Source: Taklimakanibacter sp021828105 (GTDB lineage: Bacteria; Pseudomonadota; Alphaproteobacteria; Rhizobiales; Aestuariivirgaceae). From it: a stretch of 64,000 nt of DNA. How positions within the stretch are numbered: the first letter of the stretch is position 1; every line of letters begins with the position of its first letter. The notes beneath the pieces are model-generated. The model made no database searches and had not been told where the DNA came from. It saw only the letters and a program-made list of their open reading frames with translations. Location: positions 62,001-126,000 of the forward strand of contig JAKATG010000019.1 of the NCBI GenBank assembly GCA_021828105.1, written 5' to 3'. Of this stretch, positions 19,162 through 26,867 are shown in pieces. A program made the translations under genes and the position numbers.

Positions 19162-19590
19162 TTAGGGAGTCGGGCGAAGAGGATTGATAACCTTTATTCC
19201 GACGAAATCTCTTTCATTGTCAGTGACGACCACGCACTCATTCGCTTCGGCAACTGCTGCGATCATCGCGTCGAAACCACTCCGCGGCCGGCCTTTTGCC
19301 GTGCCATCTGCCATGAGCCACGCCCAGATCAATCCAGCCTTCTCATCGAAGGCAAGGACGCGTCCGGCGAAAAGAGCCTGTGGACCGTCAGGACCAGAAA
19401 ACCACGCCTCGAGCTGCTGGCGTTTCCTGCCGGCGGGTTTCTCGAGAATGCCCCGGCGGATTTCGGCTACCGTCAGTGAAGCAATGAAAAGATCCGTATC
19501 AATCTGCTCGCTCATCCAGCTGACCAACGCGTCGGAGGGATGAGGTTTAACGAGATTGCTGATGATATTGGTGTCGAGCAGAAAGCGCAT
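19162..19590 (-). CDS. VapC/FitB-family PIN-domain ribonuclease toxin
   Basis: 142 residues with a PIN fold: FLLDTNIIS at the start (Asp6), Glu43 in VAEIRRG, Asp107 in GFDAMIAA and Asp124 in VVTDNERDF, the acidic quartet that holds Mg2+ for RNA cleavage. The RRGI and GFDAMIAA context fits the FitB-like VapC subgroup. It follows the antitoxin with a TGATG overlap (19588-19592), typical of a toxin-antitoxin pair. All active-site residues are present, so the toxin looks functional. Confidence 0.9.
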   Translation of the reverse strand: MRFLLDTNIISNLVKPHPSDALVSWMSEQIDTDLFIASLTVAEIRRGILEKPAGRKRQQLEAWFSGPDGPQALFAGRVLAFDEKAGLIWAWLMADGTAKGRPRSGFDAMIAAVAEANECVVVTDNERDFVGIKVINPLRPTP

Positions 19591-19889
19591 CAGAGCTCGA
19601 CCTTACGGCCAACTTCGCGAGGTCGTGTGACATCGAGATCCACCCCGACCAGGGGAGAGCGGCGAAGTGCTGCTAGGATGCCGCCTTTCCGGGGAGGCTC
19701 CTCCGCAACGGCTTGATTGACGGTGGCGCGCAGTCGCGTCGCTTCGGGCGTATTCTCAGCCAGGCGGCGCGCCAGCGAGCGGATGAGGTCACGATCACTG
19801 TCGCGGCCGAGCACTTCGAAACGTGCAAGCCCACGCTCGCCGAGGCGAGTGCGATAGTTATGGATGGCTCGCTTTTGCGATGCGCTCAT
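19590..19889 (-). CDS. Antitoxin of the VapBC-type pair
   Basis: 99 residues. The N-terminal part (KRAIHNYRTRLGERGLARFE) could form a short DNA-binding ribbon-helix-helix or related domain, and the C-terminal part (about 55-99) with Pro/Gly-rich segments would wrap the toxin. It lies directly upstream of, and overlaps, the PIN-domain toxin, which is the main evidence for the role. The leader has two direct repeats (19901-19921) that may be its operator. It is somewhat longer than common VapB proteins (70-85). Confidence 0.8.
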   Translation of the reverse strand: MSASQKRAIHNYRTRLGERGLARFEVLGRDSDRDLIRSLARRLAENTPEATRLRATVNQAVAEEPPRKGGILAALRRSPLVGVDLDVTRPREVGRKVEL

Positions 19890-19900
19890 GAAATCTTCCT

Positions 19901-19921
19901 TATATCCAGTAATATATCCAG
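19901..19921. promoter_or_regulatory. Tandem direct repeats in the antitoxin promoter
   Basis: TATATCCAG occurs twice (19901-19909 and 19913-19921), 12 bases apart, just upstream of the antitoxin start. On the coding strand they read CTGGATATA and lie where the -10 region should be, with AAGGAAG as ribosome-binding site after them. They are probable binding sites for the toxin-antitoxin complex. Confidence 0.5.
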
Positions 19922-20008
19922 AGGCCTCTCTCTTGGCAAGGCAGGAGTGTATTTGTTCTTGTTTTGTACTATATTGAAGAATGTGAGTAAAGGCGTGGTG
20001 AGGTGTTC

Positions 20009-20566
20009 ATGCAGTATGCATTCAGCTTTTATCGAGACCAGCGAGAACAGCTGTTCTTTTGTGTGCGTCCAGACGCTGAAACGGGCCTTCTCATCGATCA
20101 ATACAAACGGCGATTCTTGCGAGAGAGGTGCCTTGATGGCCAGTTGCGTGACAAAGGTCTGCTTCATATCACTCTGCATGGTGCCGGCAGGTATGAGGAT
20201 CTGCCGAAGCATATCATCGCCGCGGCAAGACGAGCGGCCAATGCCATTTCGATGCCGCCCTTCTGGGTGACGCTGTACGCCATCGGGAGCTATCCTCAGT
20301 CCAAAGGGAACATCCCGCTAGTCCTGCTTGCAAGAAGTAATGCTCTCCAGGGATTGCACCAGGGCATGGCTAGCGAAATGAGAAGAAACGGCTTCAGGGC
20401 TGACAAAAGCTTCAACCCGCATATGACGTTGCACTACTGTTCACAGGTGATACCTGAACAGCCGATTGAGCCCATCTCTTTCGTAGTCCGGGAGTTTGTT
20501 TTCATCCGTAGCGAATGGGGCTTATCGCGGCACAATGTAATCGATAGGTGGCCGCTACAGAATTAG
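20009..20566 (+). CDS. 2'-5' RNA ligase family (LigT-like) 2H phosphoesterase
   Basis: 185 residues with the two signature motifs of the 2H family: HIT (His53-Ile-Thr55 in LLHITLHGAG) and HMT (His138-Met-Thr140 in FNPHMTLHYC). Members cut 2',3'-cyclic phosphates or join RNA 2'-5'. ATG 20009 is preferred over GTG 20003 because GAGGTG precedes it. The coding sequence is clearly AT-richer than its neighbours and lies beside a toxin-antitoxin pair, which suggests horizontal acquisition. It starts about 120 bases from the antitoxin on the opposite strand. A role in repair of toxin-cut RNA is conceivable but unsupported. Confidence 0.85.
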   Translation: MQYAFSFYRDQREQLFFCVRPDAETGLLIDQYKRRFLRERCLDGQLRDKGLLHITLHGAGRYEDLPKHIIAAARRAANAISMPPFWVTLYAIGSYPQSKGNIPLVLLARSNALQGLHQGMASEMRRNGFRADKSFNPHMTLHYCSQVIPEQPIEPISFVVREFVFIRSEWGLSRHNVIDRWPLQN

Positions 20567-20567
20567 C

Positions 20568-21410
20568 TTATCCACGTGCCGCTGACGACGTTTCGCGGAA
20601 GAAGCGGGCCGTCGGCTCGTCCATCGGAAAGAAGCTCTCGATGCGGATTTCCTGGACAGTGATGTCCTGCGGCGTGCCGAGCGTCGCGATGGTGGTGAAG
20701 AAATGCAAGGAGACTTGGGATTTCCGCATATGGATGGGAAGCAGCGGCAGCGCTGTTTCCTCGATCGCCGGCGAGTGCGACAACTCCAGCAATCCTTCAT
20801 AGGAGAGGAGGCGTGCCAGCAGCGCCGTCGACTGCGGCGAGCCGTCGACCACGGCATCGCCCTGGACGCCGCGGATGAAATGGAGGGCGACCTCCTTCCA
20901 GTTGACGACGAAAGGCCTGAGGATGGCCGGCGACAGGAGGGCGTCCGCCAAATTGACCTCGCCCTTGGGCACAGCACCCAGGATGAACTCGACCAGGCGC
21001 GCGGCGCCCTGATTGGCGCGCTTCAAATTCCAATGCCGGTCGACGACGAAGGCCGGATAGGGCTCCTGCTGCGCGAGGATATGATCGAGCGCGCTGTCCA
21101 CTTGCGCGAGCTCGGGCTCGCCCAATCTGCCTTCCCGCCAGAGGGCGGCATAGCCGGCGGAAGCGAGGAAGGTGTTTTGCTGGCGCAACGATATGTTGAG
21201 GGCGGCAGAAAGGTTGAGCACGATCTGCTGGCTCGGGGTCGCGCGGCCGGATTCGAGGAAGCTCAGATGGCGCTGCGACGTGCCGGCGGCGCCCGCGAGC
21301 TCGAGCTGCGAAATGCCGCGCCGTCTGCGCCACCAGCGCAGTTGCTGGCCGAAATTCCTGTGCCCGGCGCCACCCATGCCCCGCATGACCTCATGACTTT
21401 GGCTCTTCAT
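20568..21410 (-). CDS. XRE-family regulator with MmyB-like ligand-binding domain
   Basis: 280 residues. A Cro/C1-type helix-turn-helix lies at about 20-75 (RRRRGISQLELAGAAGTSQR, followed by SGRATPSQQ) and the MmyB-like C-terminal domain at about 105-270 (YPAFVVDRHWNLKRANQGA). Members are thought to bind a fatty acid-like ligand. The start overlaps the DUF1127 gene stop (ATGA, 21407-21410), so it is translated from the same mRNA. An inverted repeat upstream of that operon (21695-21710) is a candidate operator. Confidence 0.9.
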   Translation of the reverse strand: MKSQSHEVMRGMGGAGHRNFGQQLRWWRRRRGISQLELAGAAGTSQRHLSFLESGRATPSQQIVLNLSAALNISLRQQNTFLASAGYAALWREGRLGEPELAQVDSALDHILAQQEPYPAFVVDRHWNLKRANQGAARLVEFILGAVPKGEVNLADALLSPAILRPFVVNWKEVALHFIRGVQGDAVVDGSPQSTALLARLLSYEGLLELSHSPAIEETALPLLPIHMRKSQVSLHFFTTIATLGTPQDITVQEIRIESFFPMDEPTARFFRETSSAARG

Positions 21411-21667
21411 AGCATGATATCGCGCGAGATTTGCAGGCTCCAGAACGGGATGGCGCTGTCATTCGAGGCCAAGGAGCGGTCGATGCCGATATCGCGCAGC
21501 GCCCGTTCGTCGAGATGCTGAAGACATCTCAGGTCACGGCGCCGGCGGCGCCAGGCTGCCATGAGCCTGAAGAAGACGCGAAAGATATTTGTTCGGCGGT
21601 CACGCCTTGTGCGCGACGCCGTGAAGATCGCGTGAGCCACGGAGCTACCTCGGAATTGTCCGGGCAA
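21407..21667 (-). CDS. DUF1127 small protein
   Basis: 86 residues. The C-terminal half, RRRRRDLRCLQHLDERALRDIGIDRS, includes the conserved DUF1127 arginine-rich helix and DIGI motif (about residues 36-65). Small DUF1127 proteins in alphaproteobacteria bind RNA and affect phosphate and carbon metabolism. It overlaps the XRE gene start by four bases, an unusual partner. The N-terminal 30 residues are not conserved-looking, so an internal start (ATG encoding MAAWRR, residue 36) is possible. Confidence 0.8.
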   Translation of the reverse strand: MPGQFRGSSVAHAIFTASRTRRDRRTNIFRVFFRLMAAWRRRRRDLRCLQHLDERALRDIGIDRSLASNDSAIPFWSLQISRDIML

Positions 21668-21694
21668 CCCTGGCGGCAGCGCCTGGCCGGCGCA

Positions 21695-21710
21695 ATTACC
21701 ACCCGGTAAT
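21695..21710. promoter_or_regulatory. Inverted repeat upstream of the DUF1127-XRE operon
   Basis: ATTACC-ACCC-GGTAAT is a perfect 6-base inverted repeat 28 bases before the DUF1127 start. It is a likely operator for the XRE regulator encoded second in the operon, by position and symmetry. Confidence 0.5.
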
Positions 21711-21716
21711 CAGGGA

Positions 21717-22457
21717 TCAGGCGGATGGGGCAGGGCGCTCGTCGAGGATCATGGGATTGGGCAGCGGCCTCAAAGCGATGCCCGCGGCAGCAGCGGTCTT
21801 GAACACATGTTCCTGCATGATCGCCGCGGCCTTCTGGCTGTCGCCGGCTTCCAGCGCATCGACCATGGCGTAATGCTCGCTCATCGATTCGAGAAAGCGC
21901 TGGGTGCGCGTCACCGGCAGAGGGTAGCGCCAGGTGCCCTGGAATTCCTCGCTCAGGCCCTCATAGATGTCGCGCAGCATCGGATTGGGGCAGGCCCGGC
22001 AAATGGTCAGATGGAAGATGCGGTCGTGATTGATGATGGTGACGAGATCGCGCCGGTCCCAGGCCTCGATCATGACCGCGGTCGCCTCGCGCAATGTCGT
22101 GAGCGTCTGGGGGACGACGGTGCGCGCCACATCGGCGATGATCAGGCTCTCGATATAGAGCCGGGTCTGGTAGATATCCTGCTTGGCATAGCGGTCGCTC
22201 AAGCCGCGTGGCGTCAGCTGCTGGCCGCCGGCAGCCACGATATTGGACGCGATGAAGGTGCCGCGCCCGGGCTCGATGCTGAGAAAGCCCAGGGTCTCGA
22301 GAATGGATACGGCTTCGCGCAACGAAGCGCGCGAGATGCCGAGCTGGCGTGACAGTTCGTGCTGCGAGGGGAGTCTCGCGCCGGCAGCCAATTCACCGGA
22401 GAGGATCATCTCTTGAAGTCGCTTGGCAGCGGTATCGGTGACGTTGGCGCGCGGCAT
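21717..22457 (-). CDS. GntR-family regulator, FadR subfamily (FCD domain)
   Basis: 246 residues: GntR winged helix (about 5-70, with GARLPSQHELSRQLGISRAS) and an FCD all-helical ligand domain (about 95-225) with metal-binding His residues in DRIFHLTICRAC and EHYAMVDALEAGD. GAGGATA precedes the ATG. Divergent from the amino acid ABC operon (22751), with a FadR-type operator overlapping the start region of that operon's promoter. It is the likely repressor of that operon; the ligand is probably an amino acid-derived acid. Confidence 0.92.
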   Translation of the reverse strand: MPRANVTDTAAKRLQEMILSGELAAGARLPSQHELSRQLGISRASLREAVSILETLGFLSIEPGRGTFIASNIVAAGGQQLTPRGLSDRYAKQDIYQTRLYIESLIIADVARTVVPQTLTTLREATAVMIEAWDRRDLVTIINHDRIFHLTICRACPNPMLRDIYEGLSEEFQGTWRYPLPVTRTQRFLESMSEHYAMVDALEAGDSQKAAAIMQEHVFKTAAAAGIALRPLPNPMILDERPAPSA

Positions 22458-22610
22458 CTTATCCTCGGATCATCCTTGCCCAGTCGCGTCGGCCGCCCGG
22501 TCCGATGCTCCTTTTGATTTATCCAGCCGATTCAAAAGGATCAGCAGGCTTCTTGAATCATCTAGCGAAGTCGGCGCGGCTCCAAAAGGGCGGATCCGCG
22601 AGGGCACGTC

Positions 22611-22639
22611 TTGCCTCCATGACAGCCTGGTCCTATAGA
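22611..22639 (+). promoter_or_regulatory. Promoter of the amino acid ABC operon
   Basis: TTGCCT (22611-22616), 17 bases, TATAGA (22634-22639): a good match to the sigma70 pattern on the coding strand of the ABC operon, with a FadR-type operator starting five bases after the -10 box. Confidence 0.6.
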
Positions 22640-22643
22640 GATC

Positions 22644-22662
22644 ATACCGGTCTGACCTGTTA
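22644..22662. promoter_or_regulatory. FadR-type GntR operator
   Basis: ACCGGTCTGACCTGT contains the dyad GGTC-T-GACC (22649-22657) inside flanks like those of FadR-subfamily sites (GGTCnGACC followed by TGTT). It would cover the predicted transcription start of the ABC operon. The regulator gene is the divergent neighbour at 21717-22457. Confidence 0.65.
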
Positions 22663-22750
22663 AAGCAAATGGGTCGGCGGCACGAAGTGGACAGACAAGA
22701 TTCACATCCGCAAGGCGCGATGGCGCGCGGAATCACGGGAGGACCATCGA

Positions 22751-23544
22751 ATGAAATCTCGCTCAATTTTGTGGAAGCTGACGCTGGCCTTGGGGCTCGT
22801 CGCGGGCCTGGGCGCAACGCAGGCCGCCGATCTCAATGTCGGCGCCAATGTCGGCAATGTGCCCTGGGAGTTCCAGGATCAATCGGGTGCCATCGTCGGC
22901 TTCGAGATCGACCTCGTCAACGAGGTCGGCAAGCGTCTCGGCAAGTCGGTCGAGATCGTCAACATCCCCTTCAACGGGCTGTTCCCGGCGGTCGAGTCGG
23001 GCCGCATCAACATGGCGGTCTCCTCGATCACCATCACCGAGAAGCGCCTGGGCTCGCTCTCCTTTGCCCAGCCCTATTACGACAGCGACCAGTCGCTGAC
23101 GGTGAAGACCGACAGCGGCATCAAGTCGACGGGCGATCTCAAGGGCAAGGTCATCGGCGTCGATACGTCATCGACCGCGACATCTGGGCCACCAAGGCCA
23201 ATGAGACGATCGGCTTCGGCACCATCAACCGCTATGAGGGTCTGGCGCCGGCGATGCTCGATCTCCAGGCCGGCCGCATCGACGGCTATATCAGCGATAT
23301 CCCGGCTCTCCTTTACTACACCAAGGACAAGCCCGAGCTGAAAGTGGTCGAGCGCATCCCGACGGGCGAGAAATATTCGATCATGTTCGCCAAGAACGAT
23401 CCCTTGGCCAAGGACGTCAATGAAGTGATCACGGCGCTGAAGAAGGAAGGTTTCATCGCCGGCCTGCACGAGAAATGGTTCGGCGCCAAGGCCGAGGACA
23501 CGACCTCGACCGTGCAAGTCACCGACATGCCGGCGACGCACTAG
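22751..23544 (+). pseudogene. Amino acid ABC transporter substrate-binding protein, frameshifted
   Basis: An SBP-3 family (polar amino acid) periplasmic binding protein split over two frames. The first frame from ATG 22751 has a signal peptide (LALGLVAGLGATQA) and runs correctly through SFAQPYYDSD and LKGKVIGVDTSSTA, then goes out of frame. The second frame continues with DIWATKANETIGFG to the normal end at 23544. The join is at about 23177-23181, where one G seems to be missing (GCGACATC for an expected GCGGACATC). Corrected length would be about 264 residues, normal for the family. It may be a real null allele or a sequencing error; the downstream transport genes are intact. Confidence 0.85.
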
Positions 23545-23560
23545 GCCTATCCGAGCAACG

Positions 23561-23590
23561 GGGCGATGCGGGGAAAAACCTGCATCGCCC
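23561..23590 (+). terminator. Stem-loop between binding-protein and permease genes
   Basis: GGGCGATGC...GCATCGCCC form 9 perfect pairs, extended inward by one G-U and two G-C pairs, with a loop of six bases (GAAAAA). No T-run follows, so it is more likely an mRNA-stabilising or partial termination element after the binding-protein gene than a full terminator. Confidence 0.6.
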
Positions 23591-23620
23591 TTCGCATCTT
23601 TCGACTGAGTAAGGCCGCTC

Positions 23621-24292
23621 TTGGATATTTTCACCACATTCTTCAATGGCCGGGTACTGGTCGAGACCTTGCCGCTGTTGCTCATGGGCCTCGAGGTCAC
23701 GGTCGGCCTTGGCCTTGCGAGCATTGTCGCCGGCATGGTCTTCGGCCTCTTCATCGCCCTGGTGCGCCTCTACGCGGCGACGCCTTTCCAGGTGATGGCC
23801 ATCGTCTATATCGACATCTTCCGCTCGATCCCGATCCTGGTGCTGCTCATCATCGTCTATTATGCGCTGCCCTTCATCGGCATCCGCCTGACTTCCTTCT
23901 GGGCCGCTTGGCTCACCCTCACCCTCATCTCGGGCGCCTATACGGCCGAGATCTTCCGGGCCGGCATCGAAGCCATTCCCAAGGGCCAGTTCGAAGGCTC
24001 GCAGGCCTTGGGGCTCAATTACTTCCACATGATGGTCGATGTGATCCTGCCGCAGGCCTTCAAGATCGTCATACCGCCGCTGACCAACAACTGCATCAAT
24101 GTGATGAAGGACACGGCGCTCGCTTCCGTTGTCGCCATGCCCGATCTCCTGAAGCAGGCGACGCAGGCGCAGGCGCTCGCCGCCAACCCCACTCCGCTGA
24201 TCGGCGCCGCCTTGATCTATATCGCGATGCTGTGGCCGCTGGTGGCGCTGGTCACGCGCCTCGAGAAGCGCTTCAAGGCGGGGAGGCGCTGA
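23621..24292 (+). CDS. Polar amino acid ABC transporter permease (HisM/GlnP type)
   Basis: 223 residues with about five membrane helices and the family's ABC-contact loop EGSQALGLNYFHMMVDVILPQA, preceded by ISGAYTAEIFRAGIEAIPKGQ. It would work as a homodimer since only one permease gene is present. The start is a TTG at 23621 preceded by TAAGG; the N-terminus MDIFTTFFNGRVL fits the family. Its TGA overlaps the ATG of the ATPase gene by one base. Confidence 0.93.
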   Translation: MDIFTTFFNGRVLVETLPLLLMGLEVTVGLGLASIVAGMVFGLFIALVRLYAATPFQVMAIVYIDIFRSIPILVLLIIVYYALPFIGIRLTSFWAAWLTLTLISGAYTAEIFRAGIEAIPKGQFEGSQALGLNYFHMMVDVILPQAFKIVIPPLTNNCINVMKDTALASVVAMPDLLKQATQAQALAANPTPLIGAALIYIAMLWPLVALVTRLEKRFKAGRR

Positions 24293-25029
24293 TGCCGGGC
24301 TTCATCTCGCTCAAAGGTGTGTGCAAGGCCTATGGCAGCTTCCAGGCGCTCGACAATGTCGATCTCGACGTCGCCGAGGGCGAGGTCGTCTGCATCATCG
24401 GTCCTTCGGGCTCGGGCAAGTCGACGCTGGTGCGCTGCATCAACCTGCTCGAGCGCTACCAGCAGGGCGAGATTTCCATCGCCGGCGTCAAGGTAGCGCC
24501 CGACCGCGATCATCTCGCCAAGGTCAGGGCCAATGTCGGCATGGTGTTCCAGTCCTTCAATCTCTTTCCGCATCTGACGGTGAAGCGCAATGTGATGCTG
24601 GCGCCGATGCGGGTGCGCAAGCTGAAAGCCGCCGAAGCCGAGACGCGCGCGCTGACACTGCTGCGCCGCGTCGGCATCGCCGACCAGGCGGAGAAATATC
24701 CCGAGCAGCTGTCGGGCGGCCAGCAGCAGCGCGTCGCCATCGCCCGCGCCCTCGCCATGGAGCCGAGAGCGCTGCTTTTCGACGAGCCGACCTCGTCCTT
24801 AGACCCCGAGATGGTGGGCGAGGTGCTCGACGTCATGCGCAACCTCGCCAAGGCCCATGTCACCATGATCGTCGTCACTCACGAGATGGGCTTCGCCCGC
24901 CAGGTCGCCGACCGGGTGATCATGATGGATGGCGGCCGGATCATCGAGGAGGGCACTCCCAAGGAGATATTCGACCGCCCGCGCGAGCAGCGCACCCGTG
25001 ATTTCCTCCAGGCGGTCCTGACCCATTGA
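24292..25029 (+). CDS. Polar amino acid ABC transporter ATP-binding protein (GlnQ type)
   Basis: 245 residues: Walker A GPSGSGKST, Q-loop VFQSFNLFPHLTV, signature LSGGQQQR, Walker B LLFDEPTSSLD and switch His in VVTHEMGFA, all intact. GlnQ-like ATPases of this length power the import of glutamine-type amino acids. It is coupled to the permease, and nine bases later comes the class-V aminotransferase gene, probably co-transcribed. Confidence 0.95.
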   Translation: MPGFISLKGVCKAYGSFQALDNVDLDVAEGEVVCIIGPSGSGKSTLVRCINLLERYQQGEISIAGVKVAPDRDHLAKVRANVGMVFQSFNLFPHLTVKRNVMLAPMRVRKLKAAEAETRALTLLRRVGIADQAEKYPEQLSGGQQQRVAIARALAMEPRALLFDEPTSSLDPEMVGEVLDVMRNLAKAHVTMIVVTHEMGFARQVADRVIMMDGGRIIEEGTPKEIFDRPREQRTRDFLQAVLTH

Positions 25030-25038
25030 GGCAATGAG

Positions 25039-26310
25039 ATGAATGCAAGGCAAGAACAGATGACGGCCCTCGATATGGACTTCGTGCGCCGGCAGTTTCC
25101 CGGGCTCGGCCAGGGCTGGGCATTCTTCGACAATGCCGGCGGATCGCAGATCCTGAAGCGCGCCGTCGACCGCATCCAGGAATTCCTGTTCACCCGCAAC
25201 GTGCAGACCGGCGGCAGCTATGAAGTGTCGGTCAGAGCGCGCCAGGCGGTGGAGCAGAGCCGCATGGCGCTCGCCACCTTCGTCAATGCAGGCCGCCCTG
25301 AGGAGATCGTCATGGGGCCTTCGACGACGGTCCTGCTGCAGCAGCTGGCGCGCGCCATGCGCCGGCAGTTCTCTCCCGGCGATGAGATCATCGTCACCGA
25401 TGCCGATCATGAATCCAATATCGGCCCGTGGCTCGGTCTCGCCGAGCAGAGTATCGTGATCAGGACCTGGCGCGTCCACCAGGAGACCTTCGAGCTCGAC
25501 CTCGCCGATCTCGAAAGGCTGATGACGCCGAGGACGAAGCTCGTCTCCGTCTCGCATGTATCGAACGTCCTCGGCACCATCAACCCGATTCACGAGATCG
25601 CGCGCATCGCGCATCGCCACGGCGCCAGGATCTGCGTCGATGCGGTCGCCTATGCGCCGCACGGCGCCATCGATGTAAGGGGTTGGGACGTCGATTTCTA
25701 CGTCTTCAGCCTCTATAAGGTGTTCGGGCCGCATCACGCCGTGCTCTACGGCAAATATGGGCATTTGCTGGAGCTCGACAGCCTCTATCATTATTTCTAT
25801 GGGCGCGATCGGGTTCCGCACAAACTCGAGCCGGGCAATGTCAATTACGAATTGTCCTATTCGGCGCTGGGCATCATCGACTATCTGACCGAGCTCGGCG
25901 CGATGAGTGCGCCCCAAGGCACGCCCAGAGAAAAGATCGTCGCCGCCTTTGCCGGCATCGCCGCGCATGAGCAGGTGATCGGCGAGCGGCTGCTCACCTG
26001 GCTCCGAACCCGCAATGACTGCCGCATCATCGGCAACACGCGCGCCGATGCCAAACGCGTGCCGACCATCAGCTTCGTGGTCGAAGGTGTCGACAGCGGC
26101 GCTCTGGCGGAGGCCGTCGATCCCTTTCATGTTGCCGTCCGCTTCGGCGACTTCCATGCCAGGCGCCTGATCGAGGCGCTGGGGCTCTCGGACAAGAGCG
26201 GCGTGCTCAGGGTCTCGATGGCGCATTACAACACTGTTGCGGAAGTCGACAGCCTGATTGCGGCATTGGAGGCGGCGATCAGATCGGCGAAAGCGGCAGC
26301 CTCGGGCTGA
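25039..26310 (+). CDS. Class-V aminotransferase (cysteine desulfurase-like PLP enzyme)
   Basis: 423 residues. The PLP Lys lies in FSLYKVFGPHHA, with the preceding D-A-V/H elements in ICVDAVAYAPHGAIDVR. The N-terminal FFDNAGGSQILKRAVD and HVSNVLGTINPIHEIARIA are typical of the cysteine desulfurase-like subgroup. The reaction could be desulfuration, amino transfer or elimination; the family is diverse. Position in the amino acid uptake operon points to catabolism of the imported amino acid. It is not a kynureninase or isc-type enzyme on context. A RIME-like repeat follows its stop. Confidence 0.87.
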   Translation: MNARQEQMTALDMDFVRRQFPGLGQGWAFFDNAGGSQILKRAVDRIQEFLFTRNVQTGGSYEVSVRARQAVEQSRMALATFVNAGRPEEIVMGPSTTVLLQQLARAMRRQFSPGDEIIVTDADHESNIGPWLGLAEQSIVIRTWRVHQETFELDLADLERLMTPRTKLVSVSHVSNVLGTINPIHEIARIAHRHGARICVDAVAYAPHGAIDVRGWDVDFYVFSLYKVFGPHHAVLYGKYGHLLELDSLYHYFYGRDRVPHKLEPGNVNYELSYSALGIIDYLTELGAMSAPQGTPREKIVAAFAGIAAHEQVIGERLLTWLRTRNDCRIIGNTRADAKRVPTISFVVEGVDSGALAEAVDPFHVAVRFGDFHARRLIEALGLSDKSGVLRVSMAHYNTVAEVDSLIAALEAAIRSAKAAASG

Positions 26311-26340
26311 AACCGGTATCCACTTTTCCGGATCATGCGC
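26311..26340. repeat. RIME-like rhizobial intergenic repeat
   Basis: The 30-base unit containing CCGGTATCCACTTTTCCGGA and ending in TCATGCGC begins directly after the aminotransferase stop. From memory this matches the widespread rhizobial intergenic repeat (AACCGG-T-TTCCACTTTTC-G/C-GGATCATGC). Only one copy was noticed in the window. It supports assignment to Rhizobiales. Confidence 0.6.
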
Positions 26341-26344
26341 TATG

Positions 26345-26365
26345 ACATGGTGTGAATGACCATGT
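26345..26365. promoter_or_regulatory. Lrp/AsnC operator candidate
   Basis: ACATGGT-GTGAATG-ACCATGT is a perfect 7-base inverted repeat with a 7-base spacer, ending 13 bases before the Lrp gene start. The position and length suit an Lrp/AsnC autoregulatory site. Confidence 0.6.
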
Positions 26366-26378
26366 TGGAGGCCGATAG

Positions 26379-26864
26379 ATGAAACGCGGCAAGGTCGATC
26401 CGGAGCTCGACCATTTCGATATTGCTTTGCTGAATGTCGTTCAGGAGAGCAATCTCCTGACGACCGAGAAACTGGCGGAAAAGGTGGGCCTGTCGGCGAC
26501 CGCCTGCCAGCGCCGGCTCAAGCGCATGCGCGCCGAAGGGGTGATCGCGGCCGACGTCTCGCTGCTGTCGCCGGAAGCCGCGGGCACACCCGTGACCTTG
26601 ATCGTCCTCGTCTCGCTCGAGCGTGAGCAGCGCGACCTGCTTGACGGCTTTAAGCGCCGGGTCGCCACCTATCCCGAGGTCACGCAATGCTACTACGTCA
26701 CCGGCAATGCCGATTTCATCCTGGTGGTCCGCGTCGCCTCGATGGAAGACTATGGCGCTTTCACCGAACGGGCCTTTTTCGGCGACAAGAACGTCAAGGC
26801 GTTCCAGACCTATGCCTCGATGCAGACGGTGAAGTTCACCACCAAATTCCACATCGCGGAATGA
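26379..26864 (+). CDS. Lrp/AsnC-family transcriptional regulator
   Basis: 161 residues: N-terminal helix-turn-helix (about 10-60: LTTEKLAEKVGLSATACQRR) and a RAM/AsnC ligand domain (about 70-150: VTQCYYVTGNADFILVV). Lrp-type proteins sense amino acids as octamers. GGAG lies before the ATG, and a 21-base dyad lies upstream. It is convergent with the diaminopropionate lyase gene (three-base gap) and probably controls the surrounding amino acid catabolic genes. Confidence 0.93.
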   Translation: MKRGKVDPELDHFDIALLNVVQESNLLTTEKLAEKVGLSATACQRRLKRMRAEGVIAADVSLLSPEAAGTPVTLIVLVSLEREQRDLLDGFKRRVATYPEVTQCYYVTGNADFILVVRVASMEDYGAFTERAFFGDKNVKAFQTYASMQTVKFTTKFHIAE

Positions 26865-26867
26865 CGG

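Noticed and set aside
22751..23544. Programmed frameshift as explanation of the split binding-protein gene
   Set aside because: No slippery heptamer, downstream stimulatory structure or family precedent was seen at 23170-23190; a one-base loss or sequencing error is simpler.
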